Below are positions 35,600-47,683 of a DNA stretch of 64,000 nucleotides, piece by piece (positions within the stretch are counted from its first letter, which is position 1; each line of letters begins with the position of its first letter). The position numbers and the translations under genes are program-made. This DNA comes from Lumbricus rubellus (taxonomy: Eukaryota > Annelida > Clitellata > Crassiclitellata > Lumbricidae), in NCBI GenBank assembly GCA_945859605.1, contig OX243819.1, positions 5,278,507 to 5,342,506 on the forward strand. Direction: 5' to 3'. Below the pieces are notes generated by a model, which was not told the origin of the DNA, searched no databases, and saw only the letters and a list, made by a program, of their open reading frames with translations.

Positions 35600-37040
35600 G
35601 TGTTCCTTGAGTTAGGTATGACTGGAGCCAACAAAGGGGAGGCACTTAAGCCCATAGTATGTCTCAATAAACTTGTCTCTACCATTTCACATCAGCAAGT
35701 CTCCTGTCTCTGCCTCCTTGAAATCTCTGCAGCCTTCGACACTATTGATCACCTGATATTACTTCAAAGACTGATTTCCTGGTTTGCATTTACCGATACT
35801 GCTCTGATGTGGATTCAATCATATCCCTCTCTTCCCACCCATTTTCTGTCAAACATCTGGACCTCATCCCAGTCTTGTCCTCTCACTTGCGGTGCACCTC
35901 AAGGTTCTGTTCTTGGGCCCCTACTGTTCTTTCTATTACACAACCCCACTCAGCTCACTCATCAGTTGACCATCACCAATAGGCTAACAACACCCAATTG
36001 TCCATTTCATTCACTCCAAGCAGCTTCTCAGACTCAATAGATCATCTTCTTAATGTGATTACCCAAATCTCCTCCTGGATGACACCCAATCTCCTGTGCT
36101 TGAACCCACTACTCTAAAACTGAATTAATTCTTATAGGCATGCATGAGCAACTGAAGAAAATCCCAGATCCTTCTATTTCCATCAACTTTGACTCTGGAT
36201 CCACTCACATATTTACTGCAAATTCTCCTGTTCAAAACTTACGTGTGAATTTTGATCAAAACCTTAGCTTCCTCGACCACATCACCCATCCCTCCCGCTC
36301 TTGCTTTTGCATATCCTCGACCATCGCAGAATCCACCCTATTCTCGACTTTAAACTGCACCCACAATAGCAACATCTATAGTTAATGTGAAACTTGACTA
36401 CTGCAATTCTCTCTTCCTAAACATTGATATCACCCAAATAAACCACCTCCAAGCTATCCAGAATGACATTGCTATTACCAAAACACCAAACCCCACCACA
36501 TCACTACTGCCCAGAAAGTACTTTACTGGATCAAAATGCCTGAATGCGTCGAATACGAAGTCCTCTCACTCACTTACAACACACTTCAATCATCCCAGCC
36601 GTTCTACCTTCGTCAGTTGCTGACCATTCAGCCACTTCATTCAACACGCATCCCATCCTCCATCACAGTGCTTTGCCCTTCCATCGCCTCATCACTAAAA
36701 TTCCGCCAGCACCGCGACAAACTTCTGACCAACCATACGAACTCGACAAAACTCTACCTCTCGCTGTCTCCCCATAAGTCCTTCACTCGAAACTGAAAAC
36801 ATTACTTTATCACAGATCACATAGGTCTATCCTGATTCTTCCGCTTCCTAAAATTCCCTCACCTTTTCAACTTAAAGCATGACCCACCCTAACCGTCTGT
36901 CTAACTCTTTGCATGACTCTCCGGATCTTAGCTCCTGGGCCCTGCCATTTCGGCTTTGACTTTATTGAGCGCCTGTGAATAAGCTGGTTCCCATGGCTTG
37001 GCTTTTGTGGGCGCTGTAGAAGCTCAGAGTTTATGATTAC
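35600..37040 (+). mobile_element. CR1-type non-LTR retrotransposon, decayed, nested
   Basis: Reverse-transcriptase motifs in order: CLLEISAAFDTIDHLILLQR, then [16 protein letters not shown] (about 35716-35940), KLDYCNSLFLNIDITQINHL and ECVEYEVLSLTYNTLQSSQP. Frames are broken by several shifts and stops, and the YADD box region is damaged. Flanked by pieces of another CR1 in the opposite orientation. Confidence 0.75.
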
Positions 37041-37049
37041 AATTTGAAC

Positions 37050-37430
37050 GCTTTACAAGGATATCACGATCGACTATATCGTATGCTGATAAGACATTGC
37101 AGAGAGCCAGAAGAGTGAGTTCAGACCTATCAGCAGCAAAATAGATTTAAGAGAATATATAATGACAGAGATCAGTTCCTGTGGAGTGATGGGCCCTAAA
37201 GTGAGACTGATTAGCAGGTAGGAGACTAGATTGCTCATTATAATGGATAAACTGGAGATAGATATTCTAGTGTCTTAGACAGAAATGAGGTCCCACCCAC
37301 CCCACCCCAAAAAACCAACTGGATTTGTAAAAATTGTGTGTGACGGTAGAGGTCTAGAATAGCTCGGTAGCAAGCAAATAATATAGTCGTCTCAGATAAG
37401 GGCAGAATAAAGCGATCTCACTAACGGCGA
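37050..37430 (-). mobile_element. Second CR1 copy, 5' part, split by the + strand copy
   Basis: The - strand reads ALCNVLSAYDIVDRDILVK, a version of the CR1 LLDLSAAFDTVDHDIL motif, upstream of the insertion. Confidence 0.5.
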
Positions 37431-39059
37431 TCGATAGCCCAATGTTTCCACGAAAGTAAGCAAGTCACTTAGTTGTCAAAATACCATGAAAAGGTATATT
37501 TTCATAAATATTAATATACGCTTAAATAAGCTAAAGAATACAGCAGAATCTACCTATGGACAGTGCCGGTGTCGCGTGACAGGGTTGCCTCTTAAACATT
37601 TTGTTCTAATGAATGACTCACTCACTAACTTTCACACAAACTTTGGGTTATCGATCGAGGTAGGTCACAATGCTGGGAACATTGGGCTATCTATCACCGT
37701 AGGTGAGACCGCTCTATTCTACCTATATCTGTGACGGCCATACTGTTTACGTGCTATAACGAGTCGTTCTAGACTTTTACCGTGTTGGTCACCCTTTTAT
37801 CCCGAGAGTGCTCAATTAAGTCTGGTTGCACCCCTGCTAGGTGGTAGGAGGCTATAGGTTTTGGTTGAACAAGGCAATGTCACACACCAGGCCCAAGGCC
37901 GTTTAGAATCACAATATAAATTACTAATAATTAAAGTTCACAATTCTTAGCAAACCTGGGACTTGGGCCCAGGAAAAATTCGCGGAAATTAATTACTTAA
38001 AACTAATAAGATTTTCAAACTAAAAAAAGAAATTTTGATTATTTTGTAGAAAATAATATGAACCTACGATGAAGACCGCTAAACATCAACATGCCAATTT
38101 ACTCAATACTAGCGCTGAGAAATGACGCAAAAGTCCAATTCCGCTAAGAAAAATAGTGCGTCGTTTATTATGTTCCTACTAAGATAGCAATGTACAAATT
38201 TCGTGCTATCTTGTTTTGCATGTATAACTTTTAATTCTGAATTGTTTTAACGCAAATCCAGCTTGTCACAAATTTTTTTGAGGTACATCATATGAAAAAA
38301 TATAGTGCTACCCGTCTAATATACCACTTTTGTCATATATGAATACTGAATCAACTGCTATATTACAATACATGATATCTGAAATCGAACACGAAATCCA
38401 GGGAAGTGACACCCAACCCCCCTTGTGGGAGCCGATGTCGCAAAAAAGCTTGGTAGCCTAATCGACTTAAATTTCATTGGGCAAGCAATCAGGCATATAA
38501 TATATTATTTTATCGTGATACGTACTTTGAACGTTGGTGTGTATAACCTAGCTTTAAAACGAATTAAACCCAGAGGACGACAACCAGCGGCTACTCTGAA
38601 GAGCCTTCCTTACAGCTATTCGTTATTATAAATATTAGACGGGAGGCGGAGGCACAATGTCTTGCTAAAAACACTTAACTAGCCACGTTCAATCAACGAC
38701 GTCCATTTCCTGCATTGACAACATAACAACATTATAATATTATAGCGCATTTCATTGATATAGATGCGCGCCAGATACAGCGTTTGCAAGCCTAATGGTC
38801 ATCAAGTCTAAAATGTACATTGTAAGGCAAAAAACACAATTTAAGACAATTTAGACTATTTTATCTGTCAGTCAAGATTATTTTATCTGTCAGTCGAGCA
38901 TTATCATTCAGATAGTTCATAATTTCAGGCTCCCGCAAGAGGATAATAAGAACTTTATTTCCAGAGTCCTCTACAAGAGCGCTAACAATCATTAAAGCAT
39001 CAAATCTTATTAACAATGATCTATTTAAGAAGACGCTTAAATTTTCTTTTAGTTTTTCT

Positions 39060-39067
39060 TGACGTCA
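39060..39067. promoter_or_regulatory. Perfect CRE octamer TGACGTCA between divergent genes
   Basis: TGACGTCA is the full palindromic cAMP-response element. It lies between the - strand beta-adaptin start (34133) and the + strand unknown gene start (40547), so it could serve either promoter. One octamer is expected by chance about once per 65 kb, so this is suggestive only. Confidence 0.2.
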
Positions 39068-39705
39068 CTATGTACCAGGCTGCGGTGTGTCAGCCTGCAC
39101 TTTTTCATGAATTAACTATAGGCTAGCTTATGTGTGGAACTACATTGATATCAATAGGCCTACTCAAGTAATATTATTCATTGTATAGCGTCTGCAGTAA
39201 GACCAAATATTTGCTATTTTAACTAGGCCTACTGCTTGGGCGGCCTATACCAAGCTGGCCTTTCCTGCAAGTGCCTGTAGGCCACTAGGCCTACAGTGCC
39301 AATCCACCATAATTTTAAAACAACCTCAAACGCTAAAGAACCATTCTTGCAGCAAAGATAAACATTTTGATTCCCAAACCTATATAAATGCACAACCCGT
39401 CATAAATAAAAACGTGCCACAGTTTAAATTATATTGTTGTTGTGCGAAATGCATTAACGTTAGTTATGTTACATGGATAAAACTCATTTCGAGTTTTCGA
39501 CTACACGACGCGGCCACCTGGCGATCGACAAAGCGACATAATGATGATTGACAGATGAACTGATGAGGTCACGAACTCATGATTGTGTCAAGGCTTTGTA
39601 AACAACGTGGTCGTATTTTTCTACAGATGTTCTTTTGTGAATTCCATTTGCAACTCAACTATTGTGCAGTAACGTGGGTTTAGAAGAGCATTTATGTTGA
39701 AACCT

Positions 39706-40309
39706 TGGGTAAAACTCCAGTTTAGGTGCGTAAATTATTTTCTACTCCAGTTTAGGTGCGTAAATTATTTTTCAATGTACACACTTACTTACAGTACTGA
39801 CTTACTTCTTTCCTTGCTTACTCTAAGAAACGGAAGCTGGATGACGGTTTTATCGATCTGAAATGGAAGCTGGATGAAGGTAGGCTATTTTATATGTGCG
39901 AAATAGAAGCTGGATGAATTGAAAAACGCTTCAGAAACGGAAGCTGGATGAAGGTTTTTTATATGTGTGAACTGTGAAGTAGAAGCTGGATGAATTATTA
40001 AACGCTTAAGAAACGAAATGTGGATGAAAGTTTTATATGTATAAAATAGAAGCTGGATGAAAGATAAAGCGATTGAGAAATCTAAGCTCTTTCAAGACTT
40101 TTTTTCAAATAGAAGCTGGATTAACAAAAAAGTGTTATCTCAAGTAGAAGCTGGATTAACAAAAAGTGTTAAATGCGGTTTCTATATATAGTTCCATTTA
40201 CCAGCACGGTCAATAAAGATAATTTCAGACAACTATCCACTTTGAAATCATGAGAAATAATTTACGCACGAGAAAATAATTTACGCACCTAAACTGGAGT
40301 TTTACCTTG
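39706..40309. mobile_element. Foldback-like element A (minisatellite core)
   Basis: Inverted ends GGTAAAACTCCAGTTTAGG / complement at 40287-40309. The subterminal unit with GGTGCGTAAATTATTTT is doubled at both ends. The core (39830-40160) is a degenerate minisatellite of AGAAGCTGGATGAA. No clean 9-bp duplication was found; ACCTTG occurs at both borders. Confidence 0.65.
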
Positions 40310-40546
40310 AAAAGACTAGGCCCTACACAGGTCGTAACCGTTGACCTACATCACTATTAATAAGACAGCATATTATTCTGTTACCAGACTTCAGGCGGTT
40401 GTTAGAAGCTACAGAGTGTAATACTGTTGCGTTAAAATGTTTATTTTCCTTAACAATATTTGCGACAATCTTATAGTCAGTATATGCAAACGATCGAATC
40501 AGTGATTACCTGATCTTACCCAAGGAATAGCTCATATCACGACGGC

Positions 40547-40590
40547 ATGGGTACAAGAGATCATCAGTCATTTGGAGGCCCATTGGAAGA
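40547..40590 (+). CDS. Unknown gene, exon 1 candidate
   Basis: ATG with a favourable context, 14 codons plus two bases, followed by the strong donor gtaagt. Its phase matches the acceptor at 43725. Supported only by splice signals and phase. Confidence 0.5.
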
Positions 40591-43500
40591 GTAAGTAAAA
40601 CCATTGACTAAAGTGGTGCAAATTTAACAGGCACAGCACTTGCATTGTTTACCCCTGGTTGCTGCGTCGGTCTTAGTATTATGGTTTTAATCCAGTTACA
40701 GGACTTGTAACTGAGCCTGTACATTGTCTTGTTCAATCCAGTATGAGAATTGTGGAAAAATAACGGGGGGGGGGGGGGTTGGCCTATGATAAACTTGAAA
40801 TTGGGGTATGAAAAACATACTTTAACATGGGGCTCTAAGAAAGACGGGGGGTTGAACCCCCCAACCTCCCCGGCAATTCTCACCCTGGTCTTCAATCCAA
40901 GTCTCGTTCCAAGTCTTTTGCATTTTCAACATGGCTTCTCTGATTCATTTTTGTTATTGTAAATTGATTGCTTGATTCAACGTTGAATAACATCACTGAC
41001 TTCATGAAAAGAAGTCATTGAATTAGACCTCAGATTTGATCATACACTTCTCACCAGTCTTGTTCTTAACTTAACTCCTATGATTAATCTGTTTCCCATG
41101 TTCCAATGTAACAGTGGTTGGTGCTAAAGAAATTCAGAATTTATAATTATGATTAAGGTGAGTTTGTTGCTGTGATGTTTGTATTGGAATGGAATGATGG
41201 TGAAAGCAGAAACTTCAGATCTATAGGCGGCTGGAAGAGTTAATTAGCCATTTTTGGGGTCATTCAAAGTTATAATTATACTCATAAACATACATACCAA
41301 GAAATACCTAAGACTCACTTCATAAATTTATGTACTGTGAAGACACACTAATTCACAGTTAACATTTTGAATGCAGATTCATTTTTACTGGTACACATCT
41401 GCCCTATAAAAAATGTGAGAAATGTGAAGTAATTGGATGGCAACACCCCAAATCACTGATTATTATTGACAGCAACTCTCAAAATTGAAAGAAAGCAAAT
41501 AAAAATGCAACGTCCAGTTACTCTACTGTAAAGAAACCGGACTGGAAGTCTGCATTTGAATGATATGAATGATAATCCTGGTACCACACCGTGTGCTGAC
41601 TTAGAATTAGAAGAATATATATATATACTCAGTGGCGGTTCTACCGGGGGGGGGGGGGCTGGGGGCTATAGCCCTCCCAGATGGAAAGTTAGCCCCCCTT
41701 GATTTTCTTAGCCCCCCCTATGCACATTTTAGCCTCCCCAGTTTAACGTTTAGTTAGTTAAACAATACATTGCCTGTTGGTAACAATGCCTCCCAATCCC
41801 TTTTAAGGGCACTTTCCATAGATCAAGTGACTTGAATGATTTTCATCTGCTACATGCTACATAGCAATATCACAGATTCCATGTACTTCTGAACTGTTTC
41901 TCCAATCAGAATGCTTGCTCGTATACTGGCACATGTCTATCGCTACTAATGGCTGTCCTGTGACTACAAGGACCCATGGGTGTTCAGGAAGAAAGTGATG
42001 AGCAGATAACTGCTTGAGCGGCCGAGATTAGGCGCGACCTGAATTCAGAGGGTCGTGGATTGAGCCATTCTCCAGCACTTGATGACCTTGTATACTTCAT
42101 TAGCAGAGGAAGACAGCCGGGGAGGGCAGCAGGCCATGGGTGCGCCAGCATCAGCAGCATGGATGGCCAGACAAGGAAGGCAGGCCAGGTCTCAGTACCG
42201 TGTACACGGTGTACAATACTGTATAATATGTGCACTTGTGTATGCTGAAAAGTGTGTACTGAATCCGTTTGGAGCACGCACATACGTTCATTATCATAAA
42301 TGGATGAATTCATTCTGAAGAGTTAGGCTAATGATGAAGTTATCAACAGCATTGATAATCCTACCGCAGGTATGTAAACTGGAGCGGCAGTTAGCAAATA
42401 CAATGAATGGTCACTGTTAGATTTCTTAATTTTTTCGCGTTTTAAAGTTTTTATGTATTTTTTATGCAACCTTTACTTTAGCCTACTGTCTGACAGACAA
42501 TTGTGCTATAAATTTATTTATTCTTTAATTCCTTAATTCATTTGTAATTTATAAATCATTTTATTTAGGCCTATGGAATGTCAGCGAGATAATATTCATT
42601 TTCATGTCAACAGAATGCTGCAACGGGCAATTGGGGTCAATAGATTCGGCAGCATCAAAATATAGACCTTGGGGAGGGGGGGCAAAGGCAAATTTTAGCC
42701 CCCAGTTCAAAAAGTCTAGAACCGCCACTGTATATACTGCAAATATAATGTTTCTTTGCACTGTCCATACTTGTTGTGCACAACACACAAAGGTGTGTTT
42801 ATATACTGCTAAGGATGATTAGTTATCAGTCGGCATGGCAACATCAACAAGACCAGACTTCGATTCAGGGTTGAGCTTTCATTAGCAGCATCTGCAACCT
42901 GGGGGATCTTAAGCTTCATTTGCCTCACCATCTGCATCGCTGGCAGCTGCGTTCATAGGTTCTACGTCATCAAAATTGTCAAATTTAGTTGTTTCAAAAC
43001 CTCAGCAGTTGTTTACCTTTTTCACTGAGTCATTTTATCTATATTACAATGCTAACTTCATACAGACCACAGTTGGTCATTTTATCTATATTACAATGCT
43101 AACTTCATACGGACCACTGAGTCATTTTATCTATATTACAATGCTAACTTCATACAGACCACAGTTGATCATTTTATCTATATTACAATGCTAACTTCAT
43201 ACAGACCACAGTTGGTCATTTTATCTATATTACAATGCTAACTTCATACGGACCACTGAGTCATTTTATCTATATTACAATGCTAACTTCATACGGACCA
43301 CTGAGTCATTTCATCTATATTACAATGCTAACTTCATACGGACCACTGAGTCATTTTATTTATATTACAATGCTAACTTCATACAGACCACAGTTGGTCC
43401 GTCTCCAGATGCAATAATAATATGCATCACCAGTTACCAGGAGGCAGCACTCATCATAGTGGTAACAGAGATGCAGTCGCTTGGATTGTAGGCACACAGG

Positions 43501-44441
43501 CTGTACCTATAACGCCGCACAGTGCGTACTGATTATGTATGTACAGACAGAGGTATGAGTTATCGCATACATCTAATCTTGGTCCAAATGACGTATGACA
43601 TCGCACTGTCTTTGTCCAACACATGACATACAAGTTTGCTGGTACTTTGCACTCAACGTGTTAATCTAGTGATAATCCTGGTTTCATGAAGAGTGTAAAT
43701 CTTCTTTCTGTTTCTTTCTGACTAGCATTCCTTGTGATGAAGAGACTGCGGCTGGTTGTTTTGATTTCCGTCTGAGAACTCGATCTTTTGACCTGCATCA
43801 AATCGCACAGCATCAGAAGCTGAAGAAGTTGGGCTTGCTGTTTAAATACGACTCAGACACTGATCTCAAGACGAGTCCACACAGTCGAGTCATCTGCTGC
43901 TAAGACTTCTTCACCTTTTCAGTCGCCCAACGATCGCCGCCGACGCTTCGTGCGTGTTGTACGAGATGCGCGCAACCCTGATCTCGAGAATCCTCACGTT
44001 GTTCATAGATTTTCACACGATTACATTGAACAGACGTTTGTGGAAAGATCACTTTCTATTTCTGAAGGTGTCAAGCCTTTGCCTTATGTTGTCACTGGAC
44101 ACACAATACTGAAGAAGCAAGCAACAGTTGACAAGTGTGAACAAGTGGATCAGCCAGACTCACCGTCTGGAATGAAGCATGCTAAGTTTTTTGATGAGGT
44201 CATTGTGATCGAGTTTGATAAAAAGTGTACGATACGCAAGGATTCCCATGTCACACACCGTGAGAAACTGCATGACTGTTCCACCAAAGAGAACAAAGAC
44301 AATGTGGATGTTGAAACAAAGGTGGAATTGACGACCGTGGAATTGATTGTTCAGCCAGAAGAGACACGTTGCAATATTTCAGAAGTCACAGAGAATGCAA
44401 ATGATGCAGACAATGAAGTGTTTCTGGCAAATGGAATTTAG
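40547..44441 (+). CDS. Two-exon gene of unknown function (last exon has a frame break)
   Basis: Exon 1 (40547-40590) opens MGTRDHQSFGGPLE in a good start context (cggcATGG) and ends GAAGA|gtaagt. Exon 2 (43726-44441) follows a strong acceptor (ttctttctgactag) in the matching phase, reads IPCDEETAAGCFDFRLRTRS and KLKKLGLLFKYDSDTDL, and would stop at 43901. The next frame then continues open to TAG 44439, reading RRRRFVRVVRDARNPDLENP, KHAKFFDEVIVIEFDKK and a charged tail. Removing 34 bases (43889-43922, gt...ag) or one base restores a single frame of about 241-252 residues. I do not recognise the family. No signal peptide or membrane segment is visible. The charged sequence and rare low-complexity content argue that it is coding. 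It could be a pseudogene or contain a sequencing indel. Confidence 0.6.
40739..40890. mobile_element. Short inverted-repeat element with poly-G tract
   Basis: Ends CCAGTATGAGAATTG and complement CCAGGGTGAGAATTG, with a G-rich left and C-rich right interior. TTCAATCC occurs at both borders but offset by two bases. Confidence 0.5.
41630..42730. mobile_element. hAT-type non-autonomous element, 1101 bp
   Basis: Perfect ends CAGTGGCGGTTCTA / TAGAACCGCCACTG, with TATATACT (8 bp) on both sides (41622-41629, 42731-42738). G-runs lie next to each end. Located in the intron of the unknown two-exon gene. Confidence 0.88.
43019..43396 (+). repeat. 45-47 bp tandem repeat, 8 copies, two unit types
   Basis: Shared part tcattttatctatattacaa then tgctaacttcatac, ending either AGACCACAGTTGG or GGACCACTGAG. 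The order of endings is A,B,A,A,B,B,B,A. It lies just upstream of the unknown gene's terminal exon. Confidence 0.9.
43726..44441 (+). CDS. Unknown gene, terminal exon
   Basis: Long coding-like stretch after a polypyrimidine tract and TAG acceptor. The first frame is open to 43900; the second is open from about 43840 to the stop at 44439-44441. The C-terminal third is acidic (TENANDADNE). The 3' flank 44442-44600 is AT-rich, with only a weak AATATA-type poly(A) signal near 44563. Confidence 0.65.
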
Positions 44442-44859
44442 CGTACATGTAAAACTTCTTAACTTCTTTTCTGCCTTATTTTTGTAAACAATTCCAGTGA
44501 CAATGTATCTCAGTTTTATCTGCAAACGATCGTTCTAGAGAATCCTGATGGATTTTTTTTACTGTAATATAAAGTATGCTTGTTTGGCCGATATCCTGAA
44601 TTTCCCTCCAAATCATTAATTACCAATTAACGTTTCTATTTGTAAGCGTGACCAAGGGGTGATTGCTTGAGAAATTAATGTTAATTTGGCCTGCAATGAT
44701 TGTTTCTTGTGTTGGTAAGGTTGCACTGTTAAGAGACGACTATCAAAGGTATTTGTCTTCATATTTATTATGTATACTGATAATTATATACATACATACA
44801 TTATGCATACATGCATGCATAGTTTGCATACATACATGCAATGCATATTATATATATAT

Positions 44860-44927
44860 ACAACACTGTTACACTTCCATGCATATATATATATATATAT
44901 ATATGCATGGAAGTGTAACAGTGTTGT
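44860..44927. repeat. Perfect 68-bp palindrome with (AT)n centre
   Basis: Arms acaacactgttacacttcc + atgca and their exact complement meet in an AT run, so the whole 68 bp is self-complementary with no loop. Confidence 0.9.
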
Positions 44928-44974
44928 CTGTGCAGAACAAATTATGAATGCACTATTTTGTGCTTACTAGCTGA

Positions 44975-45092
44975 GGCCAGACGACGCTGGTCAAAGATCA
45001 ATATGGAGACAGAGGATCCGAGTGGCTGACCCTCCCCAGCGAGGGACTAATTCAAGCCCGAAGGAAAAGAAGAAGAAGAAGAAGAAGAAGAT
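44975..45092 (+). mobile_element. Non-LTR retrotransposon 3' end with (AAG)n tail
   Basis: The + strand reads ARRRWSKINMETEDPSG then a GC-rich end (ccccagcgagggactaat) and (AAG)n, resembling the 3' ends of RTE-like elements. Confidence 0.4.
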
Positions 45093-45154
45093 AAAATTGC
45101 AAGCAAGGTTTTCAGCTTAAAATGAAGTTTCATATGTAGGCCTAAAAAAGGCAA

Positions 45155-45252
45155 ATTATTTTCCATTTTCTTTTTTGTCGTTTTTTATTTTTTCGAAAAA
45201 ACTACGTTGTACCGTCTTTTGTTTCATTTTCATCGTTTTTTACATCTGCTTT
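45155..45252 (+). repeat. T-rich interspersed repeat, copy 4
   Basis: Reads ggcaaattattttcc...ttttcatcgttttttacatc, in the same order as 2455-2555. Confidence 0.5.
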
Positions 45253-45459
45253 GCGCTACCGCCCCACCCCATATTTGGTAAATATAAATAAATATGAAAT
45301 ATGAAAGGCAATGTGGACAGTAAACACAATGTGGAAACCCAGAGTTAATCTAGACATCTCTGGGGCAGTGGGGGCGGAGTTAACCTCAGGAATGAGAATT
45401 CCACTCCAGAAAAATTGAGAGGTGCTTTACACAATGTGTAATTGTATATAGGCCCACCA

Positions 45460-45462
45460 AAT

Positions 45463-45511
<49 letters not shown>
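45460..45511. repeat. (AT)n microsatellite
   Basis: AT dinucleotide run with one interruption. Confidence 0.95.
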
Positions 45512-45517
<6 letters not shown>

Positions 45518-46072
45518 TGTGCACCAGTTGGCAATTCCCCCACGAAAAATTCGACAGGTGTAGGTTAAGCATGCGAAGTTTCCCATCAGTAGAAGAATTC
45601 GGCTGCAAAGCATTGAAGGTACTAAAAAGTCATTTTGTTTTTCGAGAAGTCACATTAGGCCTAGGGGGACCGGGGCATAATGGAATACGGGGGCATAACG
45701 GGAAACTTCATTATTGTCCATCTTACTTGCTTTTAAAAGACGAAGACGTTTTCAATCTTAAGCAAAACATCTTTGAAGATGTGGGACAAAAGCATTTAAT
45801 TACGATTTCGAAGCGTCTTGCAATTTTTTATTTTTATGATTAAAAGTTGATTTTCACGCTCTCCCAAGTAAGGTAGGCTACGTTCATAATCCAAAAATTG
45901 TCGAGAAACAATGGAGCTATATTATATTTCGCTTAAATACCATCCATGTGTTACTATGTGTAGGCTGTAGGCCCTGTAGGGTAATAGTATAAGAAAATTT
46001 GTGCATGTTCTTTGTTTTATGTCAAAATGACGGGTTTACAATTGTGGCTAGTTGGGGCATAATGGGATACAG

Positions 46073-46590
46073 ATTAAGGTAGTCAATTTTGATGTTAATT
46101 AAGATTACTGCATAACTTGTACATTTTAGGAATTTGGGAATTGGACGGTGGAGGATCAGATGAGACAATATTTTGACCCTTGTTGTGATGCGACAGCGAT
46201 TTTTCCCCATATCTCTTACTAGATGGGGGAAACGGGAATTTTTCAACAATATTTGCATGTAGCCTACAAGTTATGCACTAATCTTAATTAACTTCAAATT
46301 TTAGGATTCGTCCCGTGTCCCGGCCAATCCCCTACTTCCTCCGTCACTCCTCCCTTCCTCCGTCCGTCCGTCCGTCCCTCCCTACCTCCGGGAATTGGAG
46401 GGTGGAGGATCAGATGAGACATGCATAAGTAAGAGTTCTCCTGCGATTTTAAGCGTGCATGAAATAGTTGAATACATTGAATAGCCTGTACTGTGCTCTA
46501 GATAGCAGTATGCTCCCATGTCTAACAATATTTGCATGTACAAGTTATGCAGTAATCTTAATTAACATCAAACTTGACTACCTTAATCAG
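46073..46590. repeat. Inverted repeat pair with an internal third copy
   Basis: attaaggtagtcaattttga at 46073 is the complement of the block ending near 46590; both continue with ttaattaagattactgcata. A third, inverted copy sits at about 46255-46305. ggtggaggatcagatgagac also occurs twice (46149 and 46399). Confidence 0.6.
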
Positions 46591-46596
46591 GCCTAA

Positions 46597-46999
46597 TCTA
46601 TATAAATAAAAATGAAACTTTCCAATAGTGCGGTCACAATCACGCCGAAACTTACGCACCGATTGTTGTGAAAATTTACCAAAACCTTCCATTCCAATAG
46701 CACCGTGTCTCCACAAACCGTGTTTCCACAAAAAGTCAACTTTGCAATACGTTCGACCGCCATTTGCAAATTCAACCAAACCGCACGCTTGCAAAATTTC
46801 AGAATCGTCTTCACCCGAAACACAGTGACGAAACATGAATGAGGTCGCGTGCTGTGATGTCATAAGCGAGTCGATTAATAATTCCATTACGAAAGCGGCC
46901 TTTCCGCTGTCAGTAAGGGACGGTGTGAGGGAGGAAAGGAGCGGAGGGGGAGGAGAGGGGAGGGGGAGGGGAGGTCTTTTTTGCCACAGCAAAGCTAGT
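46597..46999 (+). mobile_element. Helitron-like non-autonomous element, about 400 bp
   Basis: Starts TCTATATAAATAAAAATGAA and ends AGCAAAGCTAGT, with a GGAGGGGGAGG purine tract shortly before the end. Start, tract and CTAGT end match the element at 48385-48902. Confidence 0.6.
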
Positions 47000-47130
47000 G
47001 CTTTATAAAAGTTTATAAGAAAAATGTTTTCAAAGACAATAACCATTAGACATATGGCCCCTAAAAGTTGCCGGGCTTCTGGACATTTGCTCCACCCCTG
47101 TCTTGGCGGACCTGTGTATGTGGGTGTGGG

Positions 47131-47627
47131 CAGGGCCGGATTTACATGTAATCCAACTAAGCAACTGCTTAGGGCCTCCGGAATCTGGGGGCCTCCAAAA
47201 GTGAGCTATAAAACAAAATCAGTGCTTATAAATTGTAACTGATAAATATTGACAATTTGTACAGGATAGAAAATGTAAATAATATGAGACATTCAATTTT
47301 GATTCAGTTATAACAATTTTAGGCCTATATAGGCCTACTTTTAGTCAATTGGATGTTAGCCATGTGGCCCCTAATGTCCTTCAACTTAGAAAAAGTGGCC
47401 CTCGTGTCCTCCAACTTAGAAAAAGTGGCCCTGAAGTTAAAAAAAAGGTTGGGAACCACTGCGTTAGAGACTAACAGTAGTTGATCAAACATCGATTATT
47501 GGCGCAATATGCATTAGGAATATACTTACATGTAGTTCTAGCAATATGCATTTTGTATGTTTTTATCTTTAAGTGGGCCTCATAATTGAAATTGCTTAGA
47601 GCCTCACTCTGCTCAAATCCGGCCCTG
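47131..47627. mobile_element. hAT-type element, 497 bp
   Basis: Ends CAGGGCCGGATTTACATG / complement CAGGGCCGGATTTGAGCAG. Flanks GGTGTGGG and GATGTGGG (7 of 8 match). It contains the decayed end of another hAT repeat (aaggttgggaaccactg). Confidence 0.75.
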
Positions 47628-47683
47628 GATGTGGGTGTGCATTATCTACCTTAGATGCAACTATACTACTATAGGCTACAGGT

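Larger units (their letters stand above)
34668..38425. mobile_element. Possible large composite transposon bounded by inverted repeats
   Basis: The left end reads GGGTCGTTGGGTGG and, 20 bp on, TCAAAAAAATTTGTGACAAG. The complement of the right region reads GGGGGGTTGGGTGT (38400-38425) and, about 130 bp inside, the same AAAAAAATTTGTGACAAGCTG core (38258-38282). The interior holds a tandem array and nested CR1 copies; no transposase was seen. Flanking duplications are not clear. Confidence 0.4.

Noticed and set aside
46558..47046. 162-residue - strand frame
   Set aside because: It runs through a Helitron-like element and its purine tract; no family motif.
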